Shown: piece by piece, positions 36,096-48,000 of the stretch
How the letters are laid out: each line of letters opens with the position of its first letter
How positions within the stretch are numbered: the stretch's first letter is position 1
Assembly: GCA_030544215.1 (NCBI GenBank)
Contig: JARZZO010000003.1
Location: forward strand, 1,312,001-1,376,000
DNA length: 64,000 bases
Direction: 5' to 3'
Source of the DNA: Zantedeschia hybrid cultivar
Lineage: Eukaryota; Streptophyta; Magnoliopsida; Alismatales; Araceae
The notes under the pieces: model-generated
What the model was told of the DNA's origin: nothing
The model's database searches: none
What the model saw: the letters and a program-made list of their open reading frames with translations, nothing else
Made by a program: the position numbers and the translations under genes

Positions 36096-39000
36096 TTAAT
36101 ATGGATAATAACCCGTAAATCCTTCTGATTCATCATCTGGTTGCTGTTGCTGGTATCCATAATAAGGTTGCATATGTTCCCTATATTCACCATAACTAAA
36201 CAATGATGCAGCCAAGTCGTGCATCCCTCTTTGAATCCCTTTTGGAGTATATGCTTGTTGACTTGATGAAATTCCAGAATCATGGTGCAAAGAAGTAGCA
36301 TGAGGATAAGAAGAAGACCCTGACCCATAACTGCTACTGGGTGGAATCGGTGGATGGAATTGAAAGCCTTCATACTCTACTTGATCTCCCCAGCTATACA
36401 TGCCTGCTTCTTGTTGGCCACCTCCATAACCTGACTGCTGTCCATGCTGACTTTGTGAATCATAATCTCCTTGACTTTTATGTTGTCCTCTTCCTGTGTC
36501 AATATGTAAGGAGAAAGAAGGTGCATACACTCCGCCCCCGGTAGTAGCACCTGCAGCTGCACCAGCATCATCACTAGGAGACTCTGTCCCATCATCATCA
36601 TCATCTTGATCATAATCAACAATTAACTTTCTTTTAACATTACTTGATTTTTTCTTTTGTGATGCCTGTTTTTGCTGGCTTTCTTTTTTTTCTAGATCCT
36701 TTTGCAAGTTCAATCGATTCAATACTCCTTTTTCTCGTGGTGTATGCCTCACATAAATTTGCTTCATCTCATCAATGGCAGGATCGTCTCTGGCAGTCAG
36801 ATTAGTCCTCTCCAATGTAGATGTACTCCTTTTCAAGAATGATGGTGGCCCAACCATTCTAGGAGTGACTGGCCTACTATCTGATTTTGAGTGTCTAGCA
36901 TGCTCAAGTTCAGTATCAGGTGCAAATAAAGGCACATGCTCAGTCTGACTCTGATGCTCATGTGAAGGAGGAGGTGAATTTTCTTTTTGCCTTTTCGAGG
37001 TTCTTAATTCTGGATCTCTAGCAACAGCTCCATCTAGTATGCCTTCTGCCCATTCAGTATCATCAGGATCAAAAACTGGCTCATCGACAGTTGCTCGTGT
37101 CTCAACCCAAGTCTGCAAGGGATTATCATCATCAAATAACTCTTCCACATCAATTTGGCCAACCACATCTTCTGCGTGCCTTGCAGCTCGTTTCTCCCTC
37201 AATTGTTGTCTCAACCGAATGTTTTTGATCCTCAATCTCATATTGTAATGGCAGTACACCAATTTGTCCAATCGTTCAGCCTTTAACCGGTTACGAATTT
37301 TTGAGTGTATAAGGCTGAACGTGCTCCAGTTTCTTTCACATTGGCTTGCCGACGTCGTCTGACTCAAAACCCTCACTGCAACGGAAGCCAATGGATTATA
37401 GCACCTATCTCTGTTGTACACCATTATCCACCACTCAGCTGTGCCATCATTAAAAGAAACTAAAAAAAAAATTAATCAATGTATGTTCTCGTTTCTTAAG
37501 CACATTTGACAACAATGCAATGACTAAGTATACCTGGGCTCACTTTCTCTACAGCAATTTGCACAGAGTCTTCATTATATGTCTCCAGCCTTAGCTTATA
37601 AGTCTCCATCTACAAAGATGGAATTAACAATTAATAGAATTCATAGGCTCTTCAAATTACAAGTAATTGGATAAATCTTAAAGTCAGATCTTCACTAAGT
37701 ATACCTGTCTCTCTGCCTCAATCCTATCTTCTATTGTCTTCGACAAACGTGCAATCACATTTAGTGTGCCTTGAATCACCTCTCCATCAATATGCACTTG
37801 ACGACTGTACATTACTCGAGGATTTAAATAATAACCTGCATTTAGGTGAAAAATTACTAATGTCAATTTAATAAATAATCTCCCATGTAACAGTATAAGA
37901 CTTCACTTACCAGCTGTATGCAAGTCGTGGTATAATGTGCTTTCCCATCTGACATCAATAAGGTCCCACCATTTCATATAAGTGTTGGGAAATGCGTTCT
38001 TGATGTGCACCTTAGCAATGTCAATTGCCTCGTACAAATAACCCATGTAATTCTTATCATCCCCATCCACCAATTTTAATACATGTACGAGAGGTTCCAC
38101 CAACTTCAGATAAGTCTCCATATTACTCCAAAATTTTTTATTCTCTATGATTTTTCTCACTTCCAAATGTTCAGATTTAGATTCATTGGAGGTGGTCCGC
38201 ATATACTCCAAGAACTCCTTATTAAACATAAAACCCTTGATCTCATTCTTGAATTTGTGCAAAGATTCTAAAGAAATAAAATTAGATGCAAATCGTGTAG
38301 GCCCTGCACGGATGAGATCTCGACCTCCAGATGCTTTTTCTCTGAACATATTCAAGATCCTGAGATGACCATAAATAAATTGGGTAATTCTTTGGGCTCT
38401 CTTTACAGTCTTGCTGATAGTTGGATCCTTACCAATGTCTTCAAGCATCAAGTCCAGACTATGCGCTGCACATGGGACCCAATAAAAGTGTTTGCGCTTG
38501 TCCATTAACTTCTTCCCTGCAGCTTTATAACTTGGTTCATTATCGGTGACCACCTGGACAACATTTTCCTCTCCAATTTCCTGCACCATTTGATCCATCA
38601 AACTAAATAAATATTTTGCATACTTTGAATAGTTTGATGCATCAACAGATTTCATAAAAACTGTCCCTTCTGTGCAATAAACAAGGAAATTAATCATGGA
38701 CTTCTTCGTGGTACCAGTCCAGCCATCGCACATAATTGTGCATCCTCTCTCCTTCCATACTGCCTTAAAACTTTCAACCCACTGTTGAAGTTCCTTGTAT
38801 TCTCCATCAAGCCCCCGTCCATATATGTCTCGACGTGTGGGGGCTTTGAACCCACGACCATGATCTGCTATCGCATCAATCATAGGCTGAAAATAAGGAG
38901 ACTGAGCAGCATGTGAGGGAACACCTGCATGCAAAAACCATTTGCATATGCTTTTAAAAGTATGTCCTGTCGCTTCAGCTGACTTTTTTACTCCTCTCAT

Positions 39001-39561
39001 TGCTTGCTTGATTTTTGGCTGAGTAGAACTCTGTCTTCTAAAAAGATAACTGTCCATAGGACCCACTTGGCCTGTAGGTTGACTTGTACCTCTTATTGAT
39101 GGTCCATCACCTCTCCTTCGGGCTTCATCTTCTTGTTGATGCCACAAACTCTCTCTTCTAGCTGCAGCCATGTCAGGATCATCATCATCATCACTAGAAT
39201 CTACAATTTGTTCAGCCCTTTGCCTCTCACGTATAGAAATGCCACTGGCCGCAGTATACATCCCTTTGTCTTTTGTATTATGTCTACCTGAAATTTCGCC
39301 TTGGAGTTAAACCTCATCTTCATTCTTTTGTTCTTTTTGTACTTTTCGGCCACGCAACAATTTACGCATCTCGTTGGCAACTTGTCGGGGACAGACAGTA
39401 CACCTTGTCATCTGTCCTGTCTTCTCTGCTAAATGTTCTTTCCCTCGAGTGATTCCACCACCCATCTCTTTGCCACAATATTTGCATTTCACTCTCCTCT
39501 TTGCAGTATTAACTAAGGTGATATGGGCCCACCCTGGGTCTTACTCTTGCTGTTCAGCCAT
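36096..39561 (-). pseudogene. hAT-family transposase, spliced, near-intact with N-terminal stops
   Basis: Proposed exons are 39,561-37,911, 37,835-37,705, 37,609-37,534 and 37,459-36,096, all with GT/AG borders and matching phases. In order they encode a BED-type zinc finger (CKYCGKE...HLAEK, about 39,490-39,400); a DUF659 block with hAT catalytic-core signatures CDGWTG, VVTDNEPSY and PCAAHSLDLML; and a C-terminal hAT dimerisation domain (AEWW, NPLASVAVRVLSQTTSAS, CERNWSTFSLIHSKIRNRL), ending in a Gly/Gln/Tyr-rich tail. The enzyme would cut and paste the element in the nucleus. Two in-frame TAA codons interrupt the N-terminus: codon 7 after the ATG (39,543-39,541) and after NEDEV (39,309-39,307). 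An acceptor-like gttgtag precedes the ATG, and a GC-rich leader exon (about 40,285-40,060) is likely. Unrecognised splicing could bypass one or both stops, so loss of function is likely but not proven. Confidence 0.85.
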
Positions 39562-39653
39562 GTTCCTACAACACATAAAAAAAAAATAGAAACAACTATA
39601 AGAACATTTGACATTATGCTCCTAGTTTAAAACATGTAAAATTGGGGCCCCAA

Positions 39654-39970
39654 AATTGAGGATTTCCCCTAATTAACCGTTGATCAACATAATTGACAGC
39701 ACACTCCTAGTTTAAAACATGTCATGAAGGTTAATTAGGCTCCAATTGATGTTTAATTTAAGTAATTAGACAAAAGCCCCAATTTTTAACCGCTAATTAG
39801 GGCCAAAATTGGGGATTTCCCCTAATTAACCGTCGATCAACGTAATTGACAGCACACTCCTAGTTTAAAACATGCAATGAAGCTTAATTAGGCTCCAATT
39901 GATATTTAATTTAAGTAATTAGACAAAACCCCCAATTTTTAACCACTAATTAGGGCCAAAATCGGGGGTT
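39654..39970. repeat. 153-bp tandem repeat inside the hAT element
   Basis: Two units share gatttcccctaattaaccg (39,661 and 39,814), gacagcacactcctagttta and taattaggctccaattgat. They lie between the leader region and the first coding exon of the transposase, in its probable leader intron. Confidence 0.85.
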
Positions 39971-40330
39971 GTCTATTTTATCAAGAAAATGAACGTAAAT
40001 CATCTAAGAAATATGTAACAAACTAAAAAATAATCACTACATTAAAATATAAATCATACCTTCTTTTTTTCTTCCACCCAAAACGGTGAAAACGTCTCCG
40101 GAAAAGGGTGAAAACGTCTCCGGCGGCGGTGGCGGGCGCCGGCGGCGGCGGCGGGTGGTGGCGGCGGTTCTTTCCCCTCCTTCTCCTCCTCCTTCCCCTC
40201 CTTCCCTTCCCCTCCCACTGCAAAAAACCGGAATCCCCTCTCACAGATCTGTTTCTGTGAGAGGGGACAGTGAAACACATGGGCGTACCGGCCCGGTACA
40301 GTCATTTTTCTCTCTCTTTTTTTTTTTTAC

Positions 40331-40400
40331 GGTACCGGCCCGAAATGGGGGTACCGGTACTGGTCCGGGCCAGTACCGGTACGTACCGGTACCGGCCGAA
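40331..40400. promoter_or_regulatory. Right subterminal GGTACC cluster of the hAT element
   Basis: Overlapping ggtaccgg, gtaccggtac and accggtaccggcc words lie just inside the right terminal repeat, mirroring 35,761-35,830. This is probably a transposase-binding zone close to the transposase promoter. Confidence 0.6.
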
Positions 40401-40658
40401 ACTGCCATCCATGATGCCAATAGGCTCACTTGGAAGAGAGCAATGTTGTAAAGCCTCTCACATTCCAAATCATAGTCCATAAATACTTCTGGTGCAATAC
40501 ATGAATCAAATAATAGTGGCTGGAGTCAAACTTAAGACCTTAGGGTGCAAACCCCAAGTCTCGGGTCAACAGAGCCACCCACCTGGATCGATGCCAGGCT
40601 GTGAGAATCTTATTTTCTATATCAAGGCATAGCCGAGGCCAATTGCAAGTAAGGTGAG

Positions 40659-41175
40659 CATAGTTGTCAAGGCGCTGCTTAGGCGCTTAGGCCTAGGCGC
40701 AAAGGCGCCATCAGACTGGCAAGGCATTGAGCCGCCTTTCATGGGCCTATGCAAGGCGGGCCAGGCACCCGCTTGGGTGGCCCAGGCGGCCCTCTCAGGG
40801 CGCCTGGGTGCCTAATGCGCGCTTGAACTGGTCCGGCCCGCCCATTCACCCGTCTGCCTAGCTCGATAACCCACTTACTTAACCCTTCGCCTGACCCCAA
40901 CACCCCTATCGATTGTGTCCCCTTTGTCCCCTTTGCTCTCCTATGTTGTGCTAGGGTTCGCCTGCCGCCGAAGCCACCACTATGATCACCGGTCGCCATT
41001 GCCATTACTGCTGTTGCCGCGTCATTCGCCGTTCATTGTTGATGCCGCTGTCATTGTCGCAGTAAGTGCTCTCTCTCTCTCTCTCTTTCTCTGAGAATAT
41101 AAGAGGGAAGCCCCTCTCCCTCCCTCTCTCTCCTATCTCTCTTAAGCCCCTCCAGTCCCGGAGTCCCCCCTCCCT

Positions 41176-41225
<50 letters not shown>

Positions 41226-41718
41226 GGTCTGAAGCCTTGGGTATGTGTGCCTGAGCCCCCCTCCTTTCCTGTGTGTGTGTGTGTGTGTGTCACAGGGGGT
41301 AAGACCGAAGCTCCCCCACCTCCCCCTTCTCTCTCACACACAGATACATAGAGTTACACATAGTGCACATTTGCAAGTTTTATGTAAATGTTTGATAAAT
41401 TCTATCCTTTTGTTGTTGTAAACTTGAAAATTGTATTGTTTTGTTTTGTATATCTTGTCTTTAGAAATTTGTTCGTTTATGTTTAATTATCTCATGGGTA
41501 TTAATTTCTTTCATTTTGATTGTATGATGTTGTTGTTATTTGAATGCACGATGTTGTTATTTTTTATTTATTTGAAGAATTTATAATTAATACACTTAAC
41601 ATATATTTTAAGGATGCGCCTAAGTTGCCTCTTAAGCGCCGCTTAAGCGGCCGCCTTACGCCTAAGCACTTAGGCTCCTTGGGTATGCCTGGGTCGCCTT
41701 CGCGCCTTGACAACTATG
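40659..41718. mobile_element. Non-autonomous hAT-like element (1,060 bp), PUB4 intron 1
   Basis: The ends CATAGTTGTCAAGGCG and CGCCTTGACAACTATG form a perfect 16-bp inverted repeat. The flanks carry the exact 8-bp duplication aaggtgag (40,651-40,658 and 41,719-41,726). Subterminal zones are dense in aggcgcctaagcgcc-like words in both orientations. The interior has CT (41,065-41,092 and 41,180-41,221) and GT (41,270-41,290) microsatellites and no transposase. Its ends differ from the autonomous hAT next to it, so a different transposase would mobilise it. Confidence 0.9.
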
Positions 41719-42601
41719 AAGGTGAGGCTAGGCTCCAGTAGAAGTGTCCACAATTCCTAGTTGAGGTTAGGTGGCCATAGTGTTCTATCGATGTGCTACA
41801 TATAGAAGAAGGTAATAAAATGAAACTTATAGCCTGAGATAATTTTACAAAATGGAAACTACAGTAGTATACATTATATCTACAATGTTAACATTTGTGT
41901 CAGGCCGGAAAGGGAAAAAGAGAAAACAGGGAATGAAGGCACAATGAAAACTGAACTTCGAATATATGGATTTAAATAAAAAGCTAAAAGAAATGAATAA
42001 GTTTAAAATTCCTCTTAGTTCCCGCGTCCTATTTCTTTCAAGAAAGTTGCCAAGTGGGTGGTTGACATCAATCTATCTGTTTTTTCTTTGCAATTTGTAG
42101 TGATTTTTAAAATGCTGAACCATAATTTGCAAGTGTCTGCTTATATTGCACAATTTGTAGGAACATTGTATACTTGTATCTGTTTAATTTTTGTTGATAG
42201 CTATGAAAAAGGGCACAATCTGTTCTTTCAGTCTAGATACTCACCAAATTATCTCATTATGTTATCTGTACATCCTCTAGGACACTTGTATGTTCATTTT
42301 CTTTTCTTTTTAATCTGATTACCTTTGTCATTATTCTACAACTTTTTAAGAGTTTCATGGAGTCTTTTATGTTGCACCTGGCCAATTTCAATTGCTTGGT
42401 ACTGTCCAATCCCTGCCAAATATTCACTTTGTAGTGTCTATACCAGTAGAGCTCAAATATCCATTTTACTTCGAGAACATCAGGTGCTTAAAGGTCCTCT
42501 GAAGTATAGATACTTTTATAGCTGCAGAAAATAGCTTCGGTGTTTTCATTAGGAAGATGGCTTATAAGTTTGATTTTGTCTTCTGCTTCTTTCGCAGGAA
42601 A

Positions 42602-44987
42602 ATGGATGTATCAATATTAAAGGCTCTTCTTAGTAGTATATCAGAGTTCACTTTACTCTCATCCAATATTGTGAACTCTGAACTTGTTCAAAGATACTGC
42701 CAAAAGATTGCTGAGATCTTGGACATATCGAAGCCTATACTTGATGAAATTCTTGTTTCTGAGATTCCCTTGGATGAACAGATTACTAGGGTGTTGGAGG
42801 AACTGGATGCACTCATCATTGATGCTACAGAGCTTGCGGAAAGCTGGCAGCAGATGTCAAGCAAATTATACTTTGTTAGTAACATTGCATGCCTTCCACT
42901 TGCAGTTAGATTTTTTTTTTCCCCCGCTCCTGTTATGTGAATTTGGTAAAATCTATTCATGTTTCCTTATGAGGTTTCATTAGTGCTCTGCTTCCTTCTG
43001 TTAAGAAAGCTGTTTGGATAATCTGGCCTACATTGTCGAAGAAATGCTTCTAGAGTAGTTTTGTGCAACTTACCAGTGGCCAAATCTTCCAGCATAGAAG
43101 TGCTCTTTGTGTTGGAGTAGTGTGGACTGCGGAGCAAGTTTGTCAGGCTCTCCTTCTTGCATGAATCATGATTGTTTTGTAGCTTTTGTGTGTGTGAGAG
43201 AGAGAACTAGGTTCCAAAAAAATGCCATCCTTGGTTTCCTCAAGAAGTGTAACTGCATGGCACAAAGTAAATCTCTGGCACTAAGATCCAAAAAATGCAA
43301 TCCTTGCCTCCTTGGTTTCCACAAGAAGGAAACTGCATCAGACAATGTAAATCTCCTGCATTGTTTTGCATGTTTGGGAGGAAAGGGTGTTACATTATGG
43401 ACTTGTTTAACATGTAGATTGTTGTACCCTTCAAATGTTTGCATCTAATGACCCACATGACACAATGACTAATTACACTCATGAAGCCATTTATTCTTTG
43501 GGTTGTTAAGGAAAGGTGTGGCACTTCCAGGTAAAAAAGGTGAAAGATACCTCAAACTGCAAGACGATGCATTGAAGATATGTCAAAACTGCAAGACGAC
43601 ATATCAGCAAAATGAAGAATTGAGGGAATGACATGTGGAGCAGAGGAGAATTTGATGTGGTGGGCTGAGTGTTGGATATGATGCAGAATGTGGTGCTCAG
43701 CTGGACCGTTGGAGTGATTGGTGGGGGGGGTTGTGATTATAGTCCGGTGGGCTTGCAAATGTGGATGTTGTGTTCTTGTTCAAAAATACTAGAATTATTT
43801 GCTCTCAAATGAAGTGACCAAGGTTTTGCCATCTCACTTACCTTTGTAGGTCAAAAGAGAAGGGATTTTGACAAGATGTTGGAGAGGTCTGGGTAGGTTT
43901 TTAAGGCAACTTGCTGTCTCGAAGGGATGGAAACCATTTCAAGTCACGATATATATATATATATATATATTTTTTTTTTTGGGGGGGGGGTCAACCCTTC
44001 TAATTTGTGGGGATTTTAAGGCAACTTGCTATTTCGGAGGGAAGGAAGCCCTCTATAACTTGTCATACGGAGCAACCATTCTAATTCCAATGTTTTCATT
44101 TAACCTCCCCTGATCTGAGGTTATTTGGTGAACCCTAGAAAATTCGGAATAACCCCTGAGGTCTGGGAAAATCCCCTTGAAAAGAGGGTGTATCAAGTAA
44201 GATGCAACTGTGCAGGGATCAAAATAGATTTTGAAACTATGAGGATTAAAAGTATGGTAGATTTCAGGGCGGGACTTCGGTTCATGTATGTTTCAGTGGA
44301 TATTTTTAATCTTTAAATAGTAGTCATTTGAATTAATATTATTTTTGTGTTTGGTATGTCGGGGGTTGAAATAGGGTGTAGAGGACCCCTACTTGGTTCA
44401 CAAAATGTGGCTCATATCCTTTATTTAAGTTTCTTTGGCCCTAATTTTCAGTGAGGACAAGACAATTTTAATTGGTGGAATTCACTTCAGGTATGGCCAA
44501 TTGTTGTTTTCATTGGGATATGTGCTTTTTCTTAATATCATGGACGTGCTAACGACATTTCTATTAATATCTACTTGCTTACTATCATATTGTTTTAGAG
44601 TTGTGCTATCTATTAGAGATTGAGGATAAGATGGACTTCAGTCTGGATAGTGGACCCACATTCACAAAATGTTGTATTTTGGATACTCTATGAGTATAGG
44701 ATCAATCCAGATGGTATCAGAGGCAGACTTTTGTACAATATGGATTGGTTTGGGGATGAACAAGTCTGTCATTCAATTTTACGTAAAATACTGTAAAATG
44801 CTATAAAACATTGCATTCCCTGATGCATAGAATTCTGGGTTTTGCAATGGACTTGTAGCACCCAGTCCATAGTTGTCAAGGTGGTAAGGCGACCAAGGCG
44901 TGCTTGGGGTTCTGGACCGCCTAAGCGCTTAGGCGCCCGCCTAGGCGTCGCCTAGGTGTAAACTTCATAATATAATATTTTAATTTA

Positions 44988-45040
<53 letters not shown>

Positions 45041-48000
45041 TATGTACACACATATTGCATACATACATTTAGATACATACATATATATACATACATACAT
45101 ATATATATCTATGTATAAATGTATGTATGTAATATGTGTATATAATATATACATACATATATATACACAAATATATCTAAATATATGTATGTAATATGTA
45201 TATGTATATAGATGTATATATATATATACATATTTGTATATATATATATATATGCATATTTGTATATATATATGCATACACATTTTACATACATGATACA
45301 TATATTTAGATGTATACGTATACATATATATATGCATGTTTGCATATATAAATCTAAATATATGTATGTAATATGTCTATATATATATGTATTAGTATGT
45401 ATTTATATAATTATATGTGTATATATATACATATATGTATATATACAAAAAGAGAGGGGCAAGAACCTTGGATTTCAGAAATCTGGGCGCCTTGGGCGCC
45501 TAGGCAGGCGCCTTAGCGGGCGCCTTGGGCGCCTTTTCACCTGTTGGAAAGGCGCCCCAGTGCCTTGGTGCTGTAAAAGCGCCTGGGCGCCTAGGTGACG
45601 CCTAGGCGGCGCCTAGGCGGGTGCCTTGACAACAGAGACCCAGTCAGAAGTTATGCATGAGGCGAGGGCTACCCATAGGAAGGATTACTTAGACATAGGG
45701 GCGAAAATGTGTCAATGTGGAGCTGATGTAGTATGGAGCCACCAATGTGTCTAGTGGTTGGGCAAAGATGAACTGGATCAGTACCATGTTGGAAAGCAGG
45801 AAAAAAGGTATTGGGCTATACATGCTACGCTTGGATCCATAATTTTTAAGGTGCTTTTTAGGATAAAACCATACAAACTTGGCCCAGGGCGGATAACATG
45901 TCACAATGGTTGGATTGGGTCATTACAAGCTAGTCCCATGCTCACTGGATGAACTTCTCACCTACACAAGAAGTTGCCTAGCATCGGCAGACCAGCTGTG
46001 CATGCAGTATGGTTCCTCAAATGACACTGTGTGTGCCCTGCTGATGCTATTTTTAGACTGTCAGATCAGATCCGACGGACTGGTGCTGGTGGTCTCAAAA
46101 ATTGTGTTAACAGGAAACATTCATATTACTTGGTAACAGCATTTTTCTCATATATATGTATATATACATACGTACATACATACATATATATGTATATAAG
46201 TATATATGTATATATATGAGCTATAGGGCTTAGATGACCCACCCCCCTTTAATCTTTATCATTTTATCCAAGTCAATGCGTAAAAAGAGGTTTGGGCTTA
46301 AAAAGTTGTTTGGTAGAGATGGGTATTTGTGGCAAGTTACAGTCATACGTATGTGTAGAGGAAATTTTATGGTAATCCAAAGGAGGGGGGAGTACATTTT
46401 TTTAAATTTTTTTACTCTTGATAGTTTCTCTTTATCATGGAAAAATATGTATTTAGAGGGAGTGCTCACATAAGTTAGAAGTTCCCGGGGCTTATTCAAC
46501 TTACCTCCATACCTATCTGTCTACCACACATTATTAACATCTAAAGTGGATCCACAAATCCAAGTGTTATGTTCAATTGTAGAGGATTTGAAAAGGCATT
46601 GGCAGCTCTGCCTTGGAATGACTTGATCCAACTAGGCTTTTCAGGAAGCATGGTTGTGTCTTAATACTATTTATGAGAATGTTGTTCCAAATATAACAGC
46701 AGATTTTGTTGTACATCTTTATTGTAATGATTGAGCCTTTTCACGACTATCATTTTGATGATTTGAATAGCCTGATGGAGAAGCTTGATTGATTTTCCAG
46801 TAGGCTGGTGATGTCTGTTCCTTTAATGCTGCCAACTCAGGAGGTATGAATATTTTCATTGATCCAAGAGAGAAAAGATGTCTCTCTCCAAAATTGGTTT
46901 GGTCTCTAGCAAGCAATTAAGCATCTATGAAGTCTATGTCTTTTGGTGGGTTGATTTTAGATTGAACGGAATTTCTGGAAGTGTTCCTTACGGGCTTTGA
47001 GGCCTCTAGCTTTTCTAGTAAGGAGGAGTTGAGGGTTTTTAACTAGCCATATGAAGTAGCAAGCATTTTGTCTTATTGTGATGTTGCAGAATGGTAGAGT
47101 GGTTTTAAAAAAAGGGGAAAAATCAATCATCCTTACCAGAAATTGTTGCATTGACCATATCTCCAATTCCTTATTTTCTTGCCTGCTTTTCATGGTACTT
47201 TATGATGTGTACATCAAGACACTTGAAGCTCTTCATTCTCAAGCTACAAAAGACTTTTGGTAGCAATAGTGTGATTCATCATTGACTGAATTTTTATCCA
47301 GAAGTTCCTTTATGTGGTACTGGGCTTGATGCCAGGCTCCTAAGTGGCCGCTTCATGTTGGGCTATGCAATGGATAGCCTCCATTAGATATTTTGTTACT
47401 TTTAGAAAATTGCCAGTAGACACTGACTTAAGGTTTTGGGAAGCAATCAGCTTCCGTAACTAAATTAGAGTGTCCGGGGTTGGATGCCAAACTAATCTAC
47501 CCTGACATAATTGCCTACCAGTGCCTGCACTGCAAAAATGGATTATTATGCAAGAGAACTTGGAAACGGACGTAGCCTAGAGCAAAAGAACTAGGAAACT
47601 GAAATAGCCCAGTGATTCTTTTAATTGATGTTTTATTTACATATGGGATCTGACTCTGCAGATAGGCTTTTCCCTTTTAAGTTCACCATAAGAGCAGATT
47701 TATTTTGGAAAATACAACAGCCAAGGAGCAAGAAGCAAGTTAAAGTCATCTGCATTATTCATTAAATCATGTTGTTAAAAACTTTGTATATTTGCCCATA
47801 CCTTGAGATTTCCAGGCTTTTGCAGAAAGTTGCAAAGTAAGGCATAGTTCTTTGCATTGCTATTTTTTAGGATGGTGTTATTTTTTCTCCATATTGCTTT
47901 TGGATACAGACGCAGATGCTAATGTGTCCGTGCGGTCGGAGCACACAGCCATTTTGGACCCCATCCTGATATTAAAAGAAATTAAAAATCGTCATAAATT

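Larger units (their letters stand above)
35753..40413 (-). mobile_element. hAT transposon (4,661 bp) with transposase, in PUB4 intron 1
   Basis: The element starts CATGGATGGCAGT and ends ACTGCCATCCATG, a perfect 13-bp inverted repeat, flanked by the perfect 8-bp duplication atgccaat (35,745-35,752 and 40,414-40,421). The paralogous empty site is in unit A. The transposase is on the minus strand, antisense to the host gene. Subterminal zones on both sides hold clusters of the palindrome GGTACC. Perfect ends and target site indicate a young insertion. Confidence 0.95.
35413..40646 (+). repeat. 567-bp tandem duplication, unit B, split by hAT
   Basis: Unit B runs 35,413-35,752 and resumes after the hAT element at 40,422-40,646. 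Removing the transposon and one 8-bp target copy restores a unit of the same length as unit A, whose uninterrupted tgccaataggctcac (near 35,180) is the empty site. The duplication therefore came first and the hAT insertion second. Confidence 0.88.

Noticed and set aside
6141..39970. The shared 153-bp period of the tandem repeats at 6.1 kb, 21.5 kb and inside the hAT element
   Set aside because: The 6.1- and 21.5-kb repeats are duplicates of each other; the hAT repeat is unrelated in sequence, so the equal period looks like coincidence.
40023..40305. Arg/Pro-rich ORFs at the 3' side of the hAT element
   Set aside because: Low-complexity GGC/CCT repeats produce open frames on both strands; the position fits the untranslated leader of the transposase.
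44921..45598. Tyr/Ile-rich ORFs of up to 138 codons
   Set aside because: They are generated by the TA/TATG microsatellite inside a transposon.
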